Of a DNA stretch of 64,000 bases, positions 1-10,260 are shown piece after piece. The notes under the pieces are model-generated. The model searched no databases and was not told the DNA's origin. It saw only the letters and a list, made by a program, of their open reading frames with translations. The position numbers and the translations under genes were made by a program. Position 1 is the first letter of the stretch, and every line of letters starts with the position of its first letter. This stretch comes from Atriophallophorus winterbourni (lineage: Eukaryota; Platyhelminthes; Trematoda; Plagiorchiida; Microphallidae), in assembly GCA_013407085.1 (NCBI GenBank), contig JACCGJ010018495.1, positions 1-64,000 on the forward strand. Direction: 5' to 3'.

Positions 1-114
1 AAGCAGTATTATAAACTTATTCGCTCTTTATTGGCCACCGTTAGATTTCGCACATGCATGTAAATTGATGACGCGCGACGACAGGGTATACAGCATATAA
101 CGTGACAAATCAGG

Positions 115-118
<4 letters not shown>

Positions 119-151
<33 letters not shown>
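119..151. repeat. TA dinucleotide microsatellite
   Basis: About 16 TA units in a row. The mirror copy lies at 18370-18402 with about the same length. A dinucleotide tract matching this closely in both arms means the arms are recent copies or the same locus. Confidence 0.95.
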
Positions 152-153
<2 letters not shown>

Positions 154-229
154 AGTAAACACAAATCAAGAAACATTGGCCTAAACTCTAGAATGCTATT
201 ATATATTCCATACTTTGACACACAAATTT

Positions 230-3080
230 ATTGCCTAAAATTGAGCGATATTTTGTAGCCACAGCTACTGATGAGTAGTCACACAATTAAAAATATTGCG
301 TCTTGCATTTAAATAATTTCCGCTGATTCTTTTTGGTAAAGCTTCGTTTCTGAAATACCTTGACCGCCAAATATGTATGTTATGATTTTTGTACACCTGG
401 TTTTTATAGACGCAATTCGAATTTGGATTTCCCGGAATTTCGGTTGCGCTACTGTTGGATAAATTTTACCACACACAAGTTGAAAAATGGATTCTAATTG
501 TGGGATGTTAAATCTAAGCGATCTGAATCTAAAATTAAGTCTATGTTAAATAATTCGCCGAATTGAAGAGGCACCGCCTTTTGGAGGAAATAAAAATTGA
601 GAACGTTACGTAAATATGAATACAAAGACGAGTTACAAATTGTATATATTCAATCGCAATAGCACATTCGAGAGATGCGAGATACAAAGAAACTGGGATG
701 TTTTATTCATATCTCTCACTGAACTTACAGCATCGAAGCATTTGTTAGTCGTGCGTCAATTTGCTACCAAGGATAAACACATCTTAGCGTTTTTAATGCT
801 TTTAATTTAGGTACAAATAAACTCCGCATACTTATCGACCACTATTTCAATTGCGTGAAATCTATTGGCAACGTCATTGGACTGCAAGATAAGCTTAGAC
901 AAAAACCTTTCAATACAGGAATAATCTGTCACATACATTACTAGTCTGTTTTAACGATAGATGTTCTATATTAGATTTTGGCTAAGTATAAAACGAATCG
1001 GATAAAATGAATAATATTTAAGTTTTTAGATTAGAAATACATGACAAATTCGAAGATTTCACTGTCTCAAAGTTTCCTTGATCACTGGTTCCTATGTTTG
1101 GTGGATGTATGACGACTAAATGTATAATCCGTACCGTTCAAGTCATCCTGCAATCATGTTAACTAGAATGTTAATTATGCACTAATTGAGACGAAACATT
1201 TCAAATCCGCCAGACAGATAACATCAATTATTCTAAGTAACAAATTTCGTTAAATGTCTCATATCAGAAATATTTGTTTTATCTGCGTTTGAATTGTTCT
1301 TTTCAGGAGATTTTGAACTTAAGATTTGAAATTAACTAATGACGAATTTGATGTTCAAATAAAAAGGACTAGTATTAAAAACGCTTACTGTTTAAAAATA
1401 CATCATTCAATCGAAAATGTTCGTTTATATGAAAACGATTCCCTTTTATGTGATATTGTGCTGTGCTTGGCACGGTAATTACTTGCCACTGAATGTCAGG
1501 TGATTTCAAAACGTCAAGATGATGATGGATTTAAGGTTAAAATGCTAGCATATCAGCAAATTAAGAATACGCCTTCAAACTGTGAGTTAATTTCAGAGTA
1601 AACGTTTATTTACCGGGTAATTTGAAAATACACTCTCAGTATCGTTATTCATGCCATGTCAACAACCAGTTATTATAATTATTTTGCATAAATAGGTCAA
1701 CTATAATGTTTTGCATTATAATATATATTAAAGACAGGAATTCATAATAGCTAATTAATATTACGAATCGAAATTGTATAGAAAGAATCGAAATCAAATA
1801 AATTAATCCAGTGAAACAATTTGGGGTCCATGATGTCGTAATTTAGCCGCAAAATTTTGATAAATCAATTTATTAAATGGTCTCGTCAGCATCAAATATA
1901 GAAATATATATAGAGTTGTGAAGTTTTATTAAACTGAAACAAAACTGTAAAATCCTGCAACAGAACATAAGATGTGCATAATTATCCTTACAAAAATTTA
2001 AATATCCTCTCACTAAAGTGATTTTGTCTTGAACACTCCGTAATTACAAAGGCTTCTGGGAATTGAGCGTGGGCCATTGCAAATCGTCCAAATAATTCAA
2101 TCAGTTCGGTTTACATTTTATCGGAATGTGTTGACACGTATATCATAATTAGCATAAAAATACTTGTTGTGTTAATCACTGTTAATATGCAACAAAGTAG
2201 CCTTTTATTCTCAAGCAAATGATGCAACTCAGAGTAATCGTTTCTTAGAATTCTACATTTATGAATCGAGTCATAATGATTGTTGAAAACTGTATAGGTT
2301 TAAAGGTAAAAAATCAAAAATCGCAATATAATTCATATCGTGTAAAATTGTGAAGATCAGTAAACTAATTTCAGATTTTAAAACGTTTACTGTTGTACGC
2401 AAAACAGGCTGATAATAATTTTGTTACCTGAGCAAGGCAACATTTCAGATTCAACTGTAATACATGCGTTTATCAGATGCAAATATTTTGAAGACATTCT
2501 ATGCTACAGATTTGATTACTATTGTTAGATGCATAAAGTTGATCGGCCATTCAAATTTTAAATGTGACAATATCAATCGGAATTAACCTTTTTGTTTGAA
2601 TTTATTTGAAAGTTCTCCTCTGTTCCAAGCCTTTAAGTCGTTTAATCTTACTTCGACAAAATCTATGAGAGCTCAAACTTTGAAAACCTCGGTGGTTCAT
2701 AATTGCATTTATGAGTGAACTTCAAAAGTCTGCACGTTTTCATTATTATTCATTCTGATTGATTCACAATGTTAAACTGTGAATAAAATATGCAGGTTAT
2801 TTTTTAAGATTGTTAACATCCTCTAAATTATAGCGAGCATTATGCAAACAATTTCCAAAAAAGTTGGAACGAATCTTTACTTGAGAATATGATAATTTTT
2901 AGGACATTTTTGAAGCTACTGATATGTTTTCAGTAGCCTGATAAACCACAAATTATATTTGCACCATAGTTGTTATACTTGACTCTTCTGAACTGAAGAT
3001 TTTGTCGAGATGTATGCGGTAAAACAGTTTTAACTTGCTTTTTCGAGTGATATGAACTATGCTACCATCTTTAATATTTG
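230..3080. other. AT-rich arm DNA, no recognised gene (left)
   Basis: I read no transposon protein, RNA gene or repeated unit here. The longest open frames are 60-70 codons and resemble nothing I know. The whole stretch is repeated as its reverse complement at 15440-18290, with rare single-base differences such as the one near 1703 against 16818. Confidence 0.6.
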
Positions 3081-3565
3081 TTTCAGAGCGAAAACCGTAG
3101 ATTCGTTTGATCTTCCAGTAAAAAGAAATTAATTGAGAGCCTGTGCGGATTTGCTACAATATATAGGGATAACCCGTTGTATCTTTAGGATTTCGTATCT
3201 AGATTAATTACTCAAGCTTGTGATGCATGCTCCATCGTTGGAATTAAATAGACTTTCAAAAGGGTGGGAAACGTTCCAGGTGAGAAGGTTCTGAAAATCC
3301 GTAACAGCATACATAGAGGCTTGGAAGCACGCTTGTAGATGACCTCACAATTCAGGCTGATCTCAAAGCTGCCGCATACTCAGACTTCAAGATCCCTTTT
3401 CGACTCGGTCCAGCTCAAAATCGTCTGCCCAAAGTGATATTGGTACTTGAGTGTCTTACCAATTTTCAACACCTTGCATTTTTGGAAATTGAATGGTAGC
3501 TTATTCCGTACCGACCATTTATGGAGAGCATTTGAATCACTTTGCAGCTGTACACAGTCCGCAGT

Positions 3566-3802
3566 TTATTTTATCCGCATCCAAAGTTTAATATCATCAG
3601 CAAAGAGAATCACCTTGCGTGAATGCGTCTCTGATAGGTCAGTGATGTAAACCAAGAAAAGTACTTTCCCGAGGACGGAAGCTTGCGGTACGTCAGTAGA
3701 GGCATCAATAGCCTGTAAATGTACCCCGTTGATTCGAACGATCGCCTTGCGCCCACTGAGGTAACTTCCAAGCCATTTGAGTAGCTGTCCGCTGATACCC
3801 AT
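3566..3802 (-). pseudogene. RT palm fragment of CR1-like D (left arm)
   Basis: A 78-codon open piece with WLGSYLSGRK, a changed motif B (DVPQASVLGKVLF where relatives have GVPQGSVLGPILF) and the catalytic FADDIKLW. The glycine to alanine change in motif B and the stops on either side indicate a dead copy. Its twin is 14719-14955. Confidence 0.8.
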
Positions 3803-3994
3803 CTGATTCAGCTTTTGAAGTAGTCGAAAGTGATCAACTCAGTCAAAAGCTTTAGGCATATCCAGATAGCAAGTGTGGATGCTAGCTCCTTCGTCAACCG
3901 CTTGGGTCGAGTCGTTTAACACGGTCAACAAGTTTGTCACGCCTGAGCGAGATTTACGAAAACTATGCTGCGCTACAGATTGTATATTTTGTTA

Positions 3995-4531
3995 TTACAC
4001 AGGATGAACTATTTTTGCCATCACTATAATCACTAGAAATTTGAATATCAGAAGAAGTAAGGTGACAAGACAGTATATTTCAGTAACTGAACGTCTACTA
4101 CCTTTGTAGATAGGTGAAATTACCCCTATCTTCCACTCTGTTGGCACCACTCCTCCGGTTAAAGAATGTTTAAAAATTTCACCTAATTGTTTACCAAGCT
4201 GCTGATCACAGGATTTCGGTATAGTCGGAGTGATTCCGTCCGCTCCAGGGGATAACCTAGGGTTCATTCGATACAAATGTCGTTGTATAATCGCTGAATT
4301 GATCTCGATCTCGGTCAGATGTTGCGTCACCGTTGATGTCGGTAATTCTTCAGTCGATCCAATCGCTAAAGGACTAAATACTCTAGCATACAATTGAGCG
4401 AGAGCATCAGCTGTTTCTTTTGCTGAGACAGTTAATCCATTGGCAGTATGAACAGCAAGCACCCCTAGTATCACGCTCAATAGAGCATAGACAATCTGAT
4501 ATAACAACTTAGGATTTCCTTCCATTTTCAA
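3995..4531 (-). pseudogene. RT N-terminal fragment of CR1-like D (left arm)
   Basis: A 178-codon open piece. Residues of the family visible here are ETADALAQLYARVFSP (linker), MNPRLSPGADGITP (start of the RT fingers) and VPTEWKIGVISPIYKGS. The normal following text (NYRPVTLLP in relatives) is replaced by a divergent, leucine-rich tail after a frameshift, so the last 30 or so residues are probably out of frame. The mirror piece at 13990-14526 differs by only a few residues. Confidence 0.8.
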
Positions 4532-4849
4532 AGATAGAAAGCGATGCTAATTTTTCTCGTCTTCTTTGATGAGAGTGTTTACTTTGTTGCGAATTCCGGA
4601 AAATTGTTGCCATGACGCATCATTCTTGGCATTTCTGTGTTGAAACCAAGCAGAGTTCCTTTGCCCGATCCATTATTTTGCAACTACGAAGCTTAAAGCG
4701 AAATTCGGTTACACGTCGTTCATCAATAATTCGCGAATTTTGATATATGTTTGACTGAAGTTTTACTCTGAGTGTGGTGTAATGTGTTTTCGTGTTGTGA
4801 TAATCAAGCACTCGCCAATATACTAACCCAAGCGCGTCACGTAAACTCA

Positions 4850-6760
4850 CGTAGTCAATCATTATGAATAGTTTTGCAAAATCACATATTCGTCACATAC
4901 AAATTCAATGCTTAACGCAAGATTATCACTCCGACCAAGGGGGGCAATGTAGTCAACACTCTCAACTGCTGATTTCTCGGAAGTAGGTATTAAATGCAAA
5001 AAGGATGGTAACTCTTATCCTCTTCTGTGAGTTATGTCAGACACATGGCTATGCAGTGGAATCATGTCGCTCAACTCACGGAATTTTTGATCAGGTGCAT
5101 ATGTTAAAAAGATGAGGAAGTTTGGAGTCTCCCATGACCCGCTATTGGGAGCTTTGCATCTCTCTGGCATATTGTAGAGAAAAGTTTTGTTTTTAGTGTT
5201 TGTACCACCGAAGCGAGTACAAACCGCCGAAGCGTTGTCATTGCAAAAATGCATAACATTCAACATCAAAAATGTAAAATGTTTAACGTCGGTAAATCAT
5301 TCGAATTCACATACTCTCTGGGACCTTAGCAACTTTCATGGGTTACGGAAGAGAAGGACCTGGGTGTGTGGATTAGCAATAACTTGAAGTTTTCACGGCA
5401 GTGTTCTGTGGTCCACAAAACGTCCTGCTAATGATCAGCACTGCTCAGAAGCATTTTCGGTAGTTTCACAAGGCAGATACTCCCACGGATATTTAACACC
5501 TATATCAGGCTAACAATTTAGTAAGCTGTTCAAGCATAGTCCCCACGGTTACAAAAAGACATTACCTTGCTGTAACGCGCCTACCACCGCTACAAAACTG
5601 GTGACCGGACTACATAACAAGTCATACGAGGAGATGATTGCAACTCTGAATCTCATTAAGTTTTCGTACCGTTGTGTCAGGGGTGCTTGATCCTGCAGTT
5701 CAACAATCTGCATACAGTGGATTACCCACTTGAACACCTGTTCCGTCGACAATAAGCAGGGGTACAAGTTATTTATTCACACACTCTAGATCAAATTGCC
5801 GAAGGTTTTACATTGCTGTCCGAGCTTGTTTTATATGGAACTCTCTGTCCCCACATATCTTTTCTTCATCAAGCCTGAACATGTTCAAGGCTGAACTTGA
5901 CAATTATATGTAGACCAAATCCAACCTCGCACCTGAATACACATGCTGACTTTCCATATTGATAAAACATATGTGTTGTTTTTATGCATTCCCTATATTT
6001 TTAATATATGTTTACTGTTAATTATTTGCTTTTTGGACCAATACAACTTTGAATAACTTTAAATAGATAGTTATGGTTTATTAAACAAGGTGTATCTAAT
6101 TAGGTTTCACAAAATTGGTTTTGCTTATGAATAATTTGAACGTATTTAGGGTGATGTGAGCAACACATTCCTTTAAACGTATTGCTGTTTTTCAGCATTT
6201 CCGCGAAACTTTCGCGATGGAAGAAAAACACACAAAGTAGACTTTAGTGTACGCATCAAATTATTTGATCTGGAAAATCACTTACTATAAAATCACAAAA
6301 TCTATATGAGTGAACCCTTTCGTCGTTACTCTTAGGACATCAATGACAAACGTAATTATAGTGAGACGGATCATCTAATGTAAAGTGGAATAAAGTGAGA
6401 GAAGAAGGAATATCTTCTAGTTGGCAACCAAGATATACTCAGCTGCATATCTGCATATGCTACATACGAAATACCATTTTCGGCGAAAATACAATGCAAC
6501 ATTTAAAGGAATGAAGACATACATGCATAGTTTGGTCTAACTTTCGATAAATTACACATAATCCTGAAACTAATGGAACACTTTTGCAATTGAATTAAAG
6601 AAAGTCTGGCAATCTCTATGTTTATTTATTCAAAGTGATTCAATTTAATTATTCAATTTTCTCGGTATGGATCGACTAATGGCGTAATAATTGTAAGGTG
6701 CCTCCCACTGTTAAGAATGCACACCCGTAATTTGGGTGTGAAAACAGTTCGTTGTGACGT
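4850..6760. repeat. Divergent block of the left arm
   Basis: By eye the arms match almost perfectly outside this block. Inside it they differ by roughly one base in ten, with short indels; for example 6541-6600 against the reverse complement of 11881-11940. The block covers the endonuclease end of CR1-like D, all of CR1-like B and about 700 bp of non-coding DNA. The identity estimate is visual, not computed. Confidence 0.75.
5250..6065 (+). pseudogene. CR1-like 3' fragment (family B, left arm)
   Basis: Plus-strand DNA matching 50750-51580 of the better B copy. It begins in the RT thumb (CKMFNVGKSFEFTYSLG-like region), passes through the WSP...LL...H.. region with frameshifts, and ends with the C-terminal FKAELDNYM-like segment and a stop near 5948. 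The 3' tail at about 6048-6062 is the family's TTGAATAACT-type short repeat. It is 5'-truncated and more eroded than its mirror at 12425-13275. Confidence 0.75.
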
Positions 6761-7600
6761 TGTACTCGTTAACAAATAAAAAATTGATTGAATTTCTTCT
6801 CCAAATTTTAAAATAATTAAAGACCATTTGCACCGCGATTAAATAAATTTCTTAGTACAATATGAGTGCACTCGATTTCAAAACAGCACTCCATGAAACG
6901 GCTTATTTGAATTATGAAATCACAGTGATTGTAATTCTGAGCGACCTTCACTCAATAGTGTTTTGCTCATGCTGGTGAAATTGGGCTTTTTAAGGTAAAG
7001 TTCGAATGGGGAAGTAATTATTCAACCTTCAACCTGAAAAAGTTATGCAATAATATAATTGGGCAGCGATTGGAAGTACAACATGGGGTTTGTTTCGTGA
7101 ATCATTTAGGCACCTATAAATTTAAAAAATTATCTTAGATCATTGCCACAGTAAAAACTGTTTGAGTTTTCAAATAATTGCATGAATAGTGGTTGATTTA
7201 CACAAATTTTCAAAATCCACCAACAAAATGTTCTGAGGATATTCTACAAATTGCCGGGAAAATTGTCCGGAGAATCAGCCCCCGATAGAACAAAATTTTG
7301 AAATACATATGTTATTAGGCGTCTCACTGTATACCTATCAAGATATTCGACAACATGAATAGACTACACCTATCGTATTTCCATGTATTTAAAAGTAGGA
7401 TGAACTGCAAAACTATACACTTTTCTTTACTATGAAATATATAATCTTGAATTTGATTAAATATGATGAAACATGACAAATTTGATCCTTTGAAAAACAA
7501 TGTTTAATTTCAATTCAAATACGGGAATAAGATGGAAAAGTAATTCCTAATAAACGCTTTTATTTGCATGCATTTCTAAGACCCGTTTAGTGCTGTTTCA
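6070..7600. other. AT-rich arm DNA, no recognised gene (left inner)
   Basis: Nothing coding or RNA-like is seen. The outer part (to about 6760) differs from the mirror at 11720-12420; the inner part (6760-7600) is near-identical to 10885-11720. Confidence 0.55.
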
Positions 7601-7765
7601 TTAGAACAATAGGATCAGGATCACCTTTAACCCGTGGAAAATGGTAAACAAGTTGCGCCTATAAGCCGTTATTTGGTAATTTTGGCACGACCAAATTATC
7701 CAATCACATGTGCCCATACAAATGTGGATGAGGTTACACTCATAAGCTTGAAACAAAAATCCGTT
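7600..7765 (-). repeat. Dispersed repeat X, copy 1
   Basis: About 165 bp abutting the first hammerhead unit. It is the exact mirror of 10715-10885 and a diverged relative of 62080-62270. Read on the minus strand, both forms give a similar peptide (AYECNLIHICMGT here, AYEFDLIYMCIGT at 62.2 kb), which suggests a relic of coding sequence. I do not recognise the protein. Confidence 0.5.
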
Positions 7766-7861
7766 AAAGCGATATTTGGAGAATAAGTTGTTTATATTTG
7801 TGACCACTCGTCCGTGCCAAGCCCATCGAACTATTCACAAAGTTGATCACGACGGTCCATA

Positions 7862-7919
7862 ATGGAAGCACTGGACTCGAGTTTCGCTCTCATTTGAGCT
7901 CATCAGCAGTGCATATCCA
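7862..7919 (-). ncRNA. Hammerhead ribozyme, type I, unit 1
   Basis: Minus strand: stem I GCACTG pairs with CAGTGC; CTGATGA core; stem II GCTC/GAGC with loop AAATGA; GAAA core; stem III ACTC/GAGT; cleavage site GTC just before CAGTGC. All invariant core bases are present. GGATAT and TTCC beyond stem I would form the internal loops used for tertiary contact in this class. Stem III has no loop, so cleavage should be favoured in a dimer. Self-cleavage is predicted, not shown. Confidence 0.85.
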
Positions 7920-7924
7920 CCGCT

Positions 7925-8000
7925 TCGGGGGCGGGATTCGAACGCCAGACCATCACCATTGTAGTCCCATGCCTCAACGACTGGGCTACCGTCCACCGTT
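7925..8000 (-). promoter_or_regulatory. tRNA-like pol III promoter (A and B boxes), unit 1
   Basis: On the minus strand, GTAGCCCAGTCGTTGAGGC (about 7971-7990) fits a pol III A box and GCGTTCGAATCCC (about 7931-7944) a B box, at near-tRNA spacing. It directly precedes the hammerhead. No intact tRNA cloverleaf was worked out, so this is a tRNA-derived promoter, not a tRNA gene. Confidence 0.7.
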
Positions 8001-8290
8001 TGACCGATCGCAATTATGCGTTTATGTACTGTTCTCCAAACTGGCACATTTGAGTAGCTTTGTGTGCCCGACCAGTTCAGAAGGAGCCAGCAACATCTAT
8101 TGAGGTCGCCCAACCGAACAGATCTCCGTGTCAGGTCTTCCCATCAGATACAGTGTAAGCTAACACCGATTAGATCTGATGGGCATTGTTGTTAAAGCGA
8201 TATTTGGAGAATAAGTTGTTTATATTTGTGACCACTCGTCCGTGCCAAGCCCATCGAACTATTCACAAAGTTGATCACGACGGTCCATAA

Positions 8291-8347
8291 TGGAAGCACT
8301 GGACTCGAGTTTCGCTCTCATTTGAGCTCATCAGCAGTGCATATCCA
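8291..8347 (-). ncRNA. Hammerhead ribozyme, type I, unit 2
   Basis: Same fold as unit 1 with every core base kept (CTGATGA, GAAA, GTC) and stem I, II and III identical. The adjacent B box (about 8361-8375) has one extra A, and the A box reads GTAGCCCAGTCGTTAAGGC around 8400-8418. Predicted active. Confidence 0.85.
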
Positions 8348-8353
8348 CCGCAG

Positions 8354-8425
8354 CGGGGGCGGGATTCGAAACCCCGACCATCACCATTGTAGTCCCATGC
8401 CTTAACGACTGGGCTACCGTCCACC
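8354..8425 (-). promoter_or_regulatory. tRNA-like pol III promoter, unit 2
   Basis: A and B boxes as in unit 1, but the B box is GGTTTCGAATCCC with an added T. That spacing change could weaken TFIIIC binding, or could be a sequencing indel. Confidence 0.6.
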
Positions 8426-8571
8426 GTTTGACCGATCGCAATTAAGCGTTTATGAACTGTTCTCCAGACTGGCACATTTGAGTAGCTTTGTTTGCCCGAC
8501 CAGTTCAGAAGGAGCCAGCAACATCTATTGTGGTCGCCCAACCGAACAGATCTCCGTGTCAGGTCTTCCCA

Positions 8572-8794
8572 TGTTGTATAGACGCGTAACGAACTATCGA
8601 TCAATCATCAACCACGATCGATCGTGAGTGCATACTGTGATTATTGTTCAGTGTACAAACATTACGATATTCACTCGCTCCCTGGTATTGTGATTATTCA
8701 TTCATTCATTCGGTTAATACACGAGTTCGAGCTCGGTTGTGTTTTCTGTCGAACCCACGGCTGGGCCAGTGCAATACTCTCTATAGTTATAACA
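8572..8794 (+). repeat. 5' LTR of the mini-element
   Basis: Begins TGTTGTATAG and ends TATAACA, the usual TG...CA frame. It matches 9867-10087 with scattered substitutions and indels, most of them in the last 80 bp of the 3' copy. Confidence 0.88.
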
Positions 8795-8796
8795 AT

Positions 8797-8813
8797 TGGC
8801 GACGGGGTGCGGA
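8797..8813 (+). promoter_or_regulatory. Primer-binding-like site of the mini-element
   Basis: TGGCGACGGGGTGCGG starts two bases after the 5' LTR, the normal place for tRNA primer pairing and opening with the TGG that pairs with tRNA CCA. I cannot assign the tRNA with confidence. Confidence 0.7.
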
Positions 8814-8816
8814 ACA

Positions 8817-9782
8817 ATGTCAGTGCCGATGGAATTCTTAGAAAAAGTGCTTAATCAACAGGCGCAGATGTTTGGAGAATTAATACAACGAATGGCATCC
8901 CAGACATTCAACAGTCAAAGTTCGGGACATTCAATGGAGAGTCTACTGCAACGGACGTCAGTAGCACGGGATCTCCTACAAGAATCATTCAACATTCAGC
9001 TGAAGTTCTTAAAGGAGGTTGCAGTTCACCAAGTAAACAGTTCAAGTTTAGAAGAATCAGTTCAAAGTTCAGTGAATAACGTCGAAGAATTACAATCGTA
9101 TCCAGAAAATGAAGTTGAATTAGAGTCGTTGAAATTGGAAACGCACACAACCCTCGGGAATTATGAGTTACACACGGAATTTGAATCAGAGCTGCAGTCC
9201 GACCCCGACAGAAAGTTAGAAAATGACAGCGAAAAATGTCAGAGTGTGGTGATGTATAAACCTGAATCAGCAATGAGAGCACAACATGCACTGCCTTCAA
9301 ACTCAGCCGCAAATGCAGTTCAATACGGCAGGAGAATCAATAGAAAATTAACTGGTAGCAGAATAAGACGAAACAGACACCGCGATGTCATGTCTGAATT
9401 TCGACAGAAACGGGATGTTGAACAGTTCAACCAGAAACATGTAATCAATCGTGTGGAAACCGTTGTTCCGAGTTACTCTTACCGGCGATTCATAAAATTG
9501 TTAACTGCTCGACAGCACAAATATAATTACAGAATCGAACCTCAGTTGAAAAAACACCGTGGTGCAAGACCGAAAATACTTTCCAGTGAGGATCAAGTTT
9601 ATGTAGAGAACATACGTCTACATCGGAGGTTCTGGATGCCAGAAGGAATGTTTGGGAAAAAGGAAAATGGCATATACAAATACACAAAACGACCATCAAA
9701 CATATTTACACGAGAAATCACCATTAAAACAGAAGTTCTACCCAAAGGCCTTATCAACCACCCTGCAACGCGTTACCTGTAG
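8817..9782 (+). CDS. Gag-like ORF of the LTR mini-element
   Basis: An uninterrupted frame of 322 codons from the ATG at 8817, a few bases after the primer site; an upstream TTG at 8796 lies in the primer site and is unlikely to be used. The N-terminus (MEFLEKVLNQQAQMFGELIQ) has the amphipathic, glutamine-rich look of the start of fluke gypsy Gag, and the gag at 43066 starts in a similar way. Residues 45-140 are acidic. The second half is strongly basic with repeated RR and KK. There is no zinc knuckle, protease or RT motif. It could be gag fused to a remnant of the pol end by a large in-frame deletion, or a separate accessory ORF. Function unknown; an RNA-binding structural protein is a guess. 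Confidence 0.7.
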   Translation: MSVPMEFLEKVLNQQAQMFGELIQRMASQTFNSQSSGHSMESLLQRTSVARDLLQESFNIQLKFLKEVAVHQVNSSSLEESVQSSVNNVEELQSYPENEVELESLKLETHTTLGNYELHTEFESELQSDPDRKLENDSEKCQSVVMYKPESAMRAQHALPSNSAANAVQYGRRINRKLTGSRIRRNRHRDVMSEFRQKRDVEQFNQKHVINRVETVVPSYSYRRFIKLLTARQHKYNYRIEPQLKKHRGARPKILSSEDQVYVENIRLHRRFWMPEGMFGKKENGIYKYTKRPSNIFTREITIKTEVLPKGLINHPATRYL

Positions 9783-9854
9783 CCATCAGTTTATAAAACC
9801 AGAATCCGGACAATGAACAACAGATTAGCTATCGTCCAATGTGTTCATTTTTTT

Positions 9855-9866
9855 AAAGAGGGGAGG
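9855..9866 (+). other. Polypurine tract of the mini-element
   Basis: AAAGAGGGGAGG lies directly before the TG of the 3' LTR, the expected plus-strand primer for reverse transcription. It confirms the plus orientation. Confidence 0.85.
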
Positions 9867-10087
9867 TGTTGTATAGACGCGTAACGAACTATCGATCAAT
9901 CATCAACCACGATCGATCGTAAGTGCATACTGTGATTATTGTTCAGTGTACAAACATTGTGATATTCACTCGCTCCCTGATATTGTGATTATTCTTTCAT
10001 TCGGTTAATACCAGTGGTGCTTGAGTTCGGTGTTGTTTTCTGTCGAAACCACGGCGTGGGCCAGGCAAACACTTAGAAGTTATAACC
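9867..10087 (+). repeat. 3' LTR of the mini-element
   Basis: Same sequence as 8572-8794 but ending TATAACC rather than TATAACA. From about 10005 on it shows single-base gains and losses against the 5' LTR. They continue across the element edge into the turning point, which suggests poor base accuracy in this stretch rather than normal LTR ageing. Confidence 0.85.
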
Positions 10088-10092
10088 TCCCA

Positions 10093-10260
10093 TCAGATAC
10101 AGGTAGCTAACACCGATTAGATCTGATGGGCATTGTTTTAAAGGCGATATTTGGCGGAATAAGTTGTTTATATTTGGACCACTCGTCAGTGCCAAGCCCC
10201 ATCGTGATCAAACTTGTGAATAGTTTCGATGGGCTTGGCCGGACGAGTGCGTCACAAATA
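10093..10260. repeat. Turning point of the giant palindrome
   Basis: Rest of hammerhead unit 2 (10093-10206) running straight into its own reverse complement. GTGCCAAGCCCCATCG and CGATGGGCTTGGCC flank a spacer of about 22 nt, so a long hairpin is possible. Relative to the clean unit at 8192-8260 this stretch has many one-base indels (ggcgatatttggcgg for gcgatatttgga, tttggacc for tttgtgacc). Confidence 0.85.

Larger units (their letters stand above)
3090..5238 (-). pseudogene. CR1-like non-LTR retrotransposon remnant (family D, left arm)
   Basis: Read on the minus strand, this is ORF2 of a CR1-like element in order: end of the AP endonuclease (from about 5238), linker (4862-4620), RT N-terminal part (4531-3995), RT palm and thumb (3890-3420) and a decayed C-terminus to about 3090. 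Readable pieces include a template-region segment with SPGADGIT, the IGVISPIYKGS strand and FADDIKLW, the RT catalytic box. A stop follows the first palm aspartate (KAFD then TGA), and other stops and frameshifts make it non-functional. The same lesions occur in the right-arm copy. It lies head-to-head with a B-family fragment at about 5240. Confidence 0.85.
7763..8191 (-). repeat. Hammerhead/tRNA-like repeat, unit 1 (about 428 bp)
   Basis: One tandem unit; the next starts at 8192, giving a period of about 428 bp (gatcacgacgg at 7845 and 8273). In the minus orientation the unit carries, in order, a non-coding leader, a tRNA-like part with A and B boxes, and a hammerhead ribozyme. The plan is like the schistosome Sm-alpha repeats (pol III promoter plus hammerhead), though the sequence is its own. 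The repeat type is clear; mobility is inferred. Confidence 0.85.
1..8571. repeat. Left arm of an 18.5-kb giant inverted repeat
   Basis: Seen directly: the first 60 bases are the exact reverse complement of 18461-18520, and features recur as mirror images all along the arm. The pair sum is 18521 in the outer part and 18483 near 7.6 kb, so small indels separate the arms. The arm contains a TA microsatellite, a CR1-like wreck on the minus strand, a CR1-like 3' fragment on the plus strand, repeat X and two hammerhead repeat units. It is cut by the window edge, so its true outer end is unknown. After the LTR insertion it continues at 10093-10206. Confidence 0.95.
8192..8571 (-). repeat. Hammerhead/tRNA-like repeat, unit 2, split by an LTR element
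   Basis: Second tandem unit. It runs to 8571, is broken by the 1.5-kb LTR mini-element, and resumes at 10093. The intact version of the split site is at 8140-8165 in unit 1 (tcttcccatcagatac). A TCCCA duplication on both sides marks the insertion. Confidence 0.85.
8572..10087 (+). mobile_element. Non-autonomous LTR mini-element (1.5 kb) inside a hammerhead unit
   Basis: Complete LTR-retrotransposon architecture in 1516 bp: 5' LTR 8572-8794, primer-binding-like site from 8797, one ORF (8817-9782), purine tract 9855-9866 and 3' LTR 9867-10087. A 5-bp target duplication TCCCA lies at 8567-8571 and 10088-10092, typical of Ty3/gypsy integration. There is no protease, RT, RNase H or integrase, so movement would need enzymes from another element. 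It sits about 120 bp from the turning point of the inverted repeat. Confidence 0.85.

Noticed and set aside
266..300. CTGATGAG at about 268 (and its mirror near 18250) as another hammerhead
   Set aside because: No stem II and no GAAA at the right distance; only the eight-base core half is present.
3090..6065. The head-to-head D (minus) and B (plus) fragments as one element inverted by twin priming
   Set aside because: Both fragments contain the RT thumb and C-terminal region and their sequences differ, so they are two elements of different subfamilies.
7847..8604. Peptides of about 88-109 codons read through the hammerhead units
   Set aside because: They run through tRNA-like boxes and a ribozyme; the open frames are incidental.
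8796..8816. TTG at 8796 as the start of the mini-element ORF
   Set aside because: It lies inside the primer-binding site; the ATG at 8817 is the more likely start.
8989..9312. Minus-strand frame of 107 codons inside the mini-element ORF
   Set aside because: Shadow of the plus-strand frame, which has LTR-element context.
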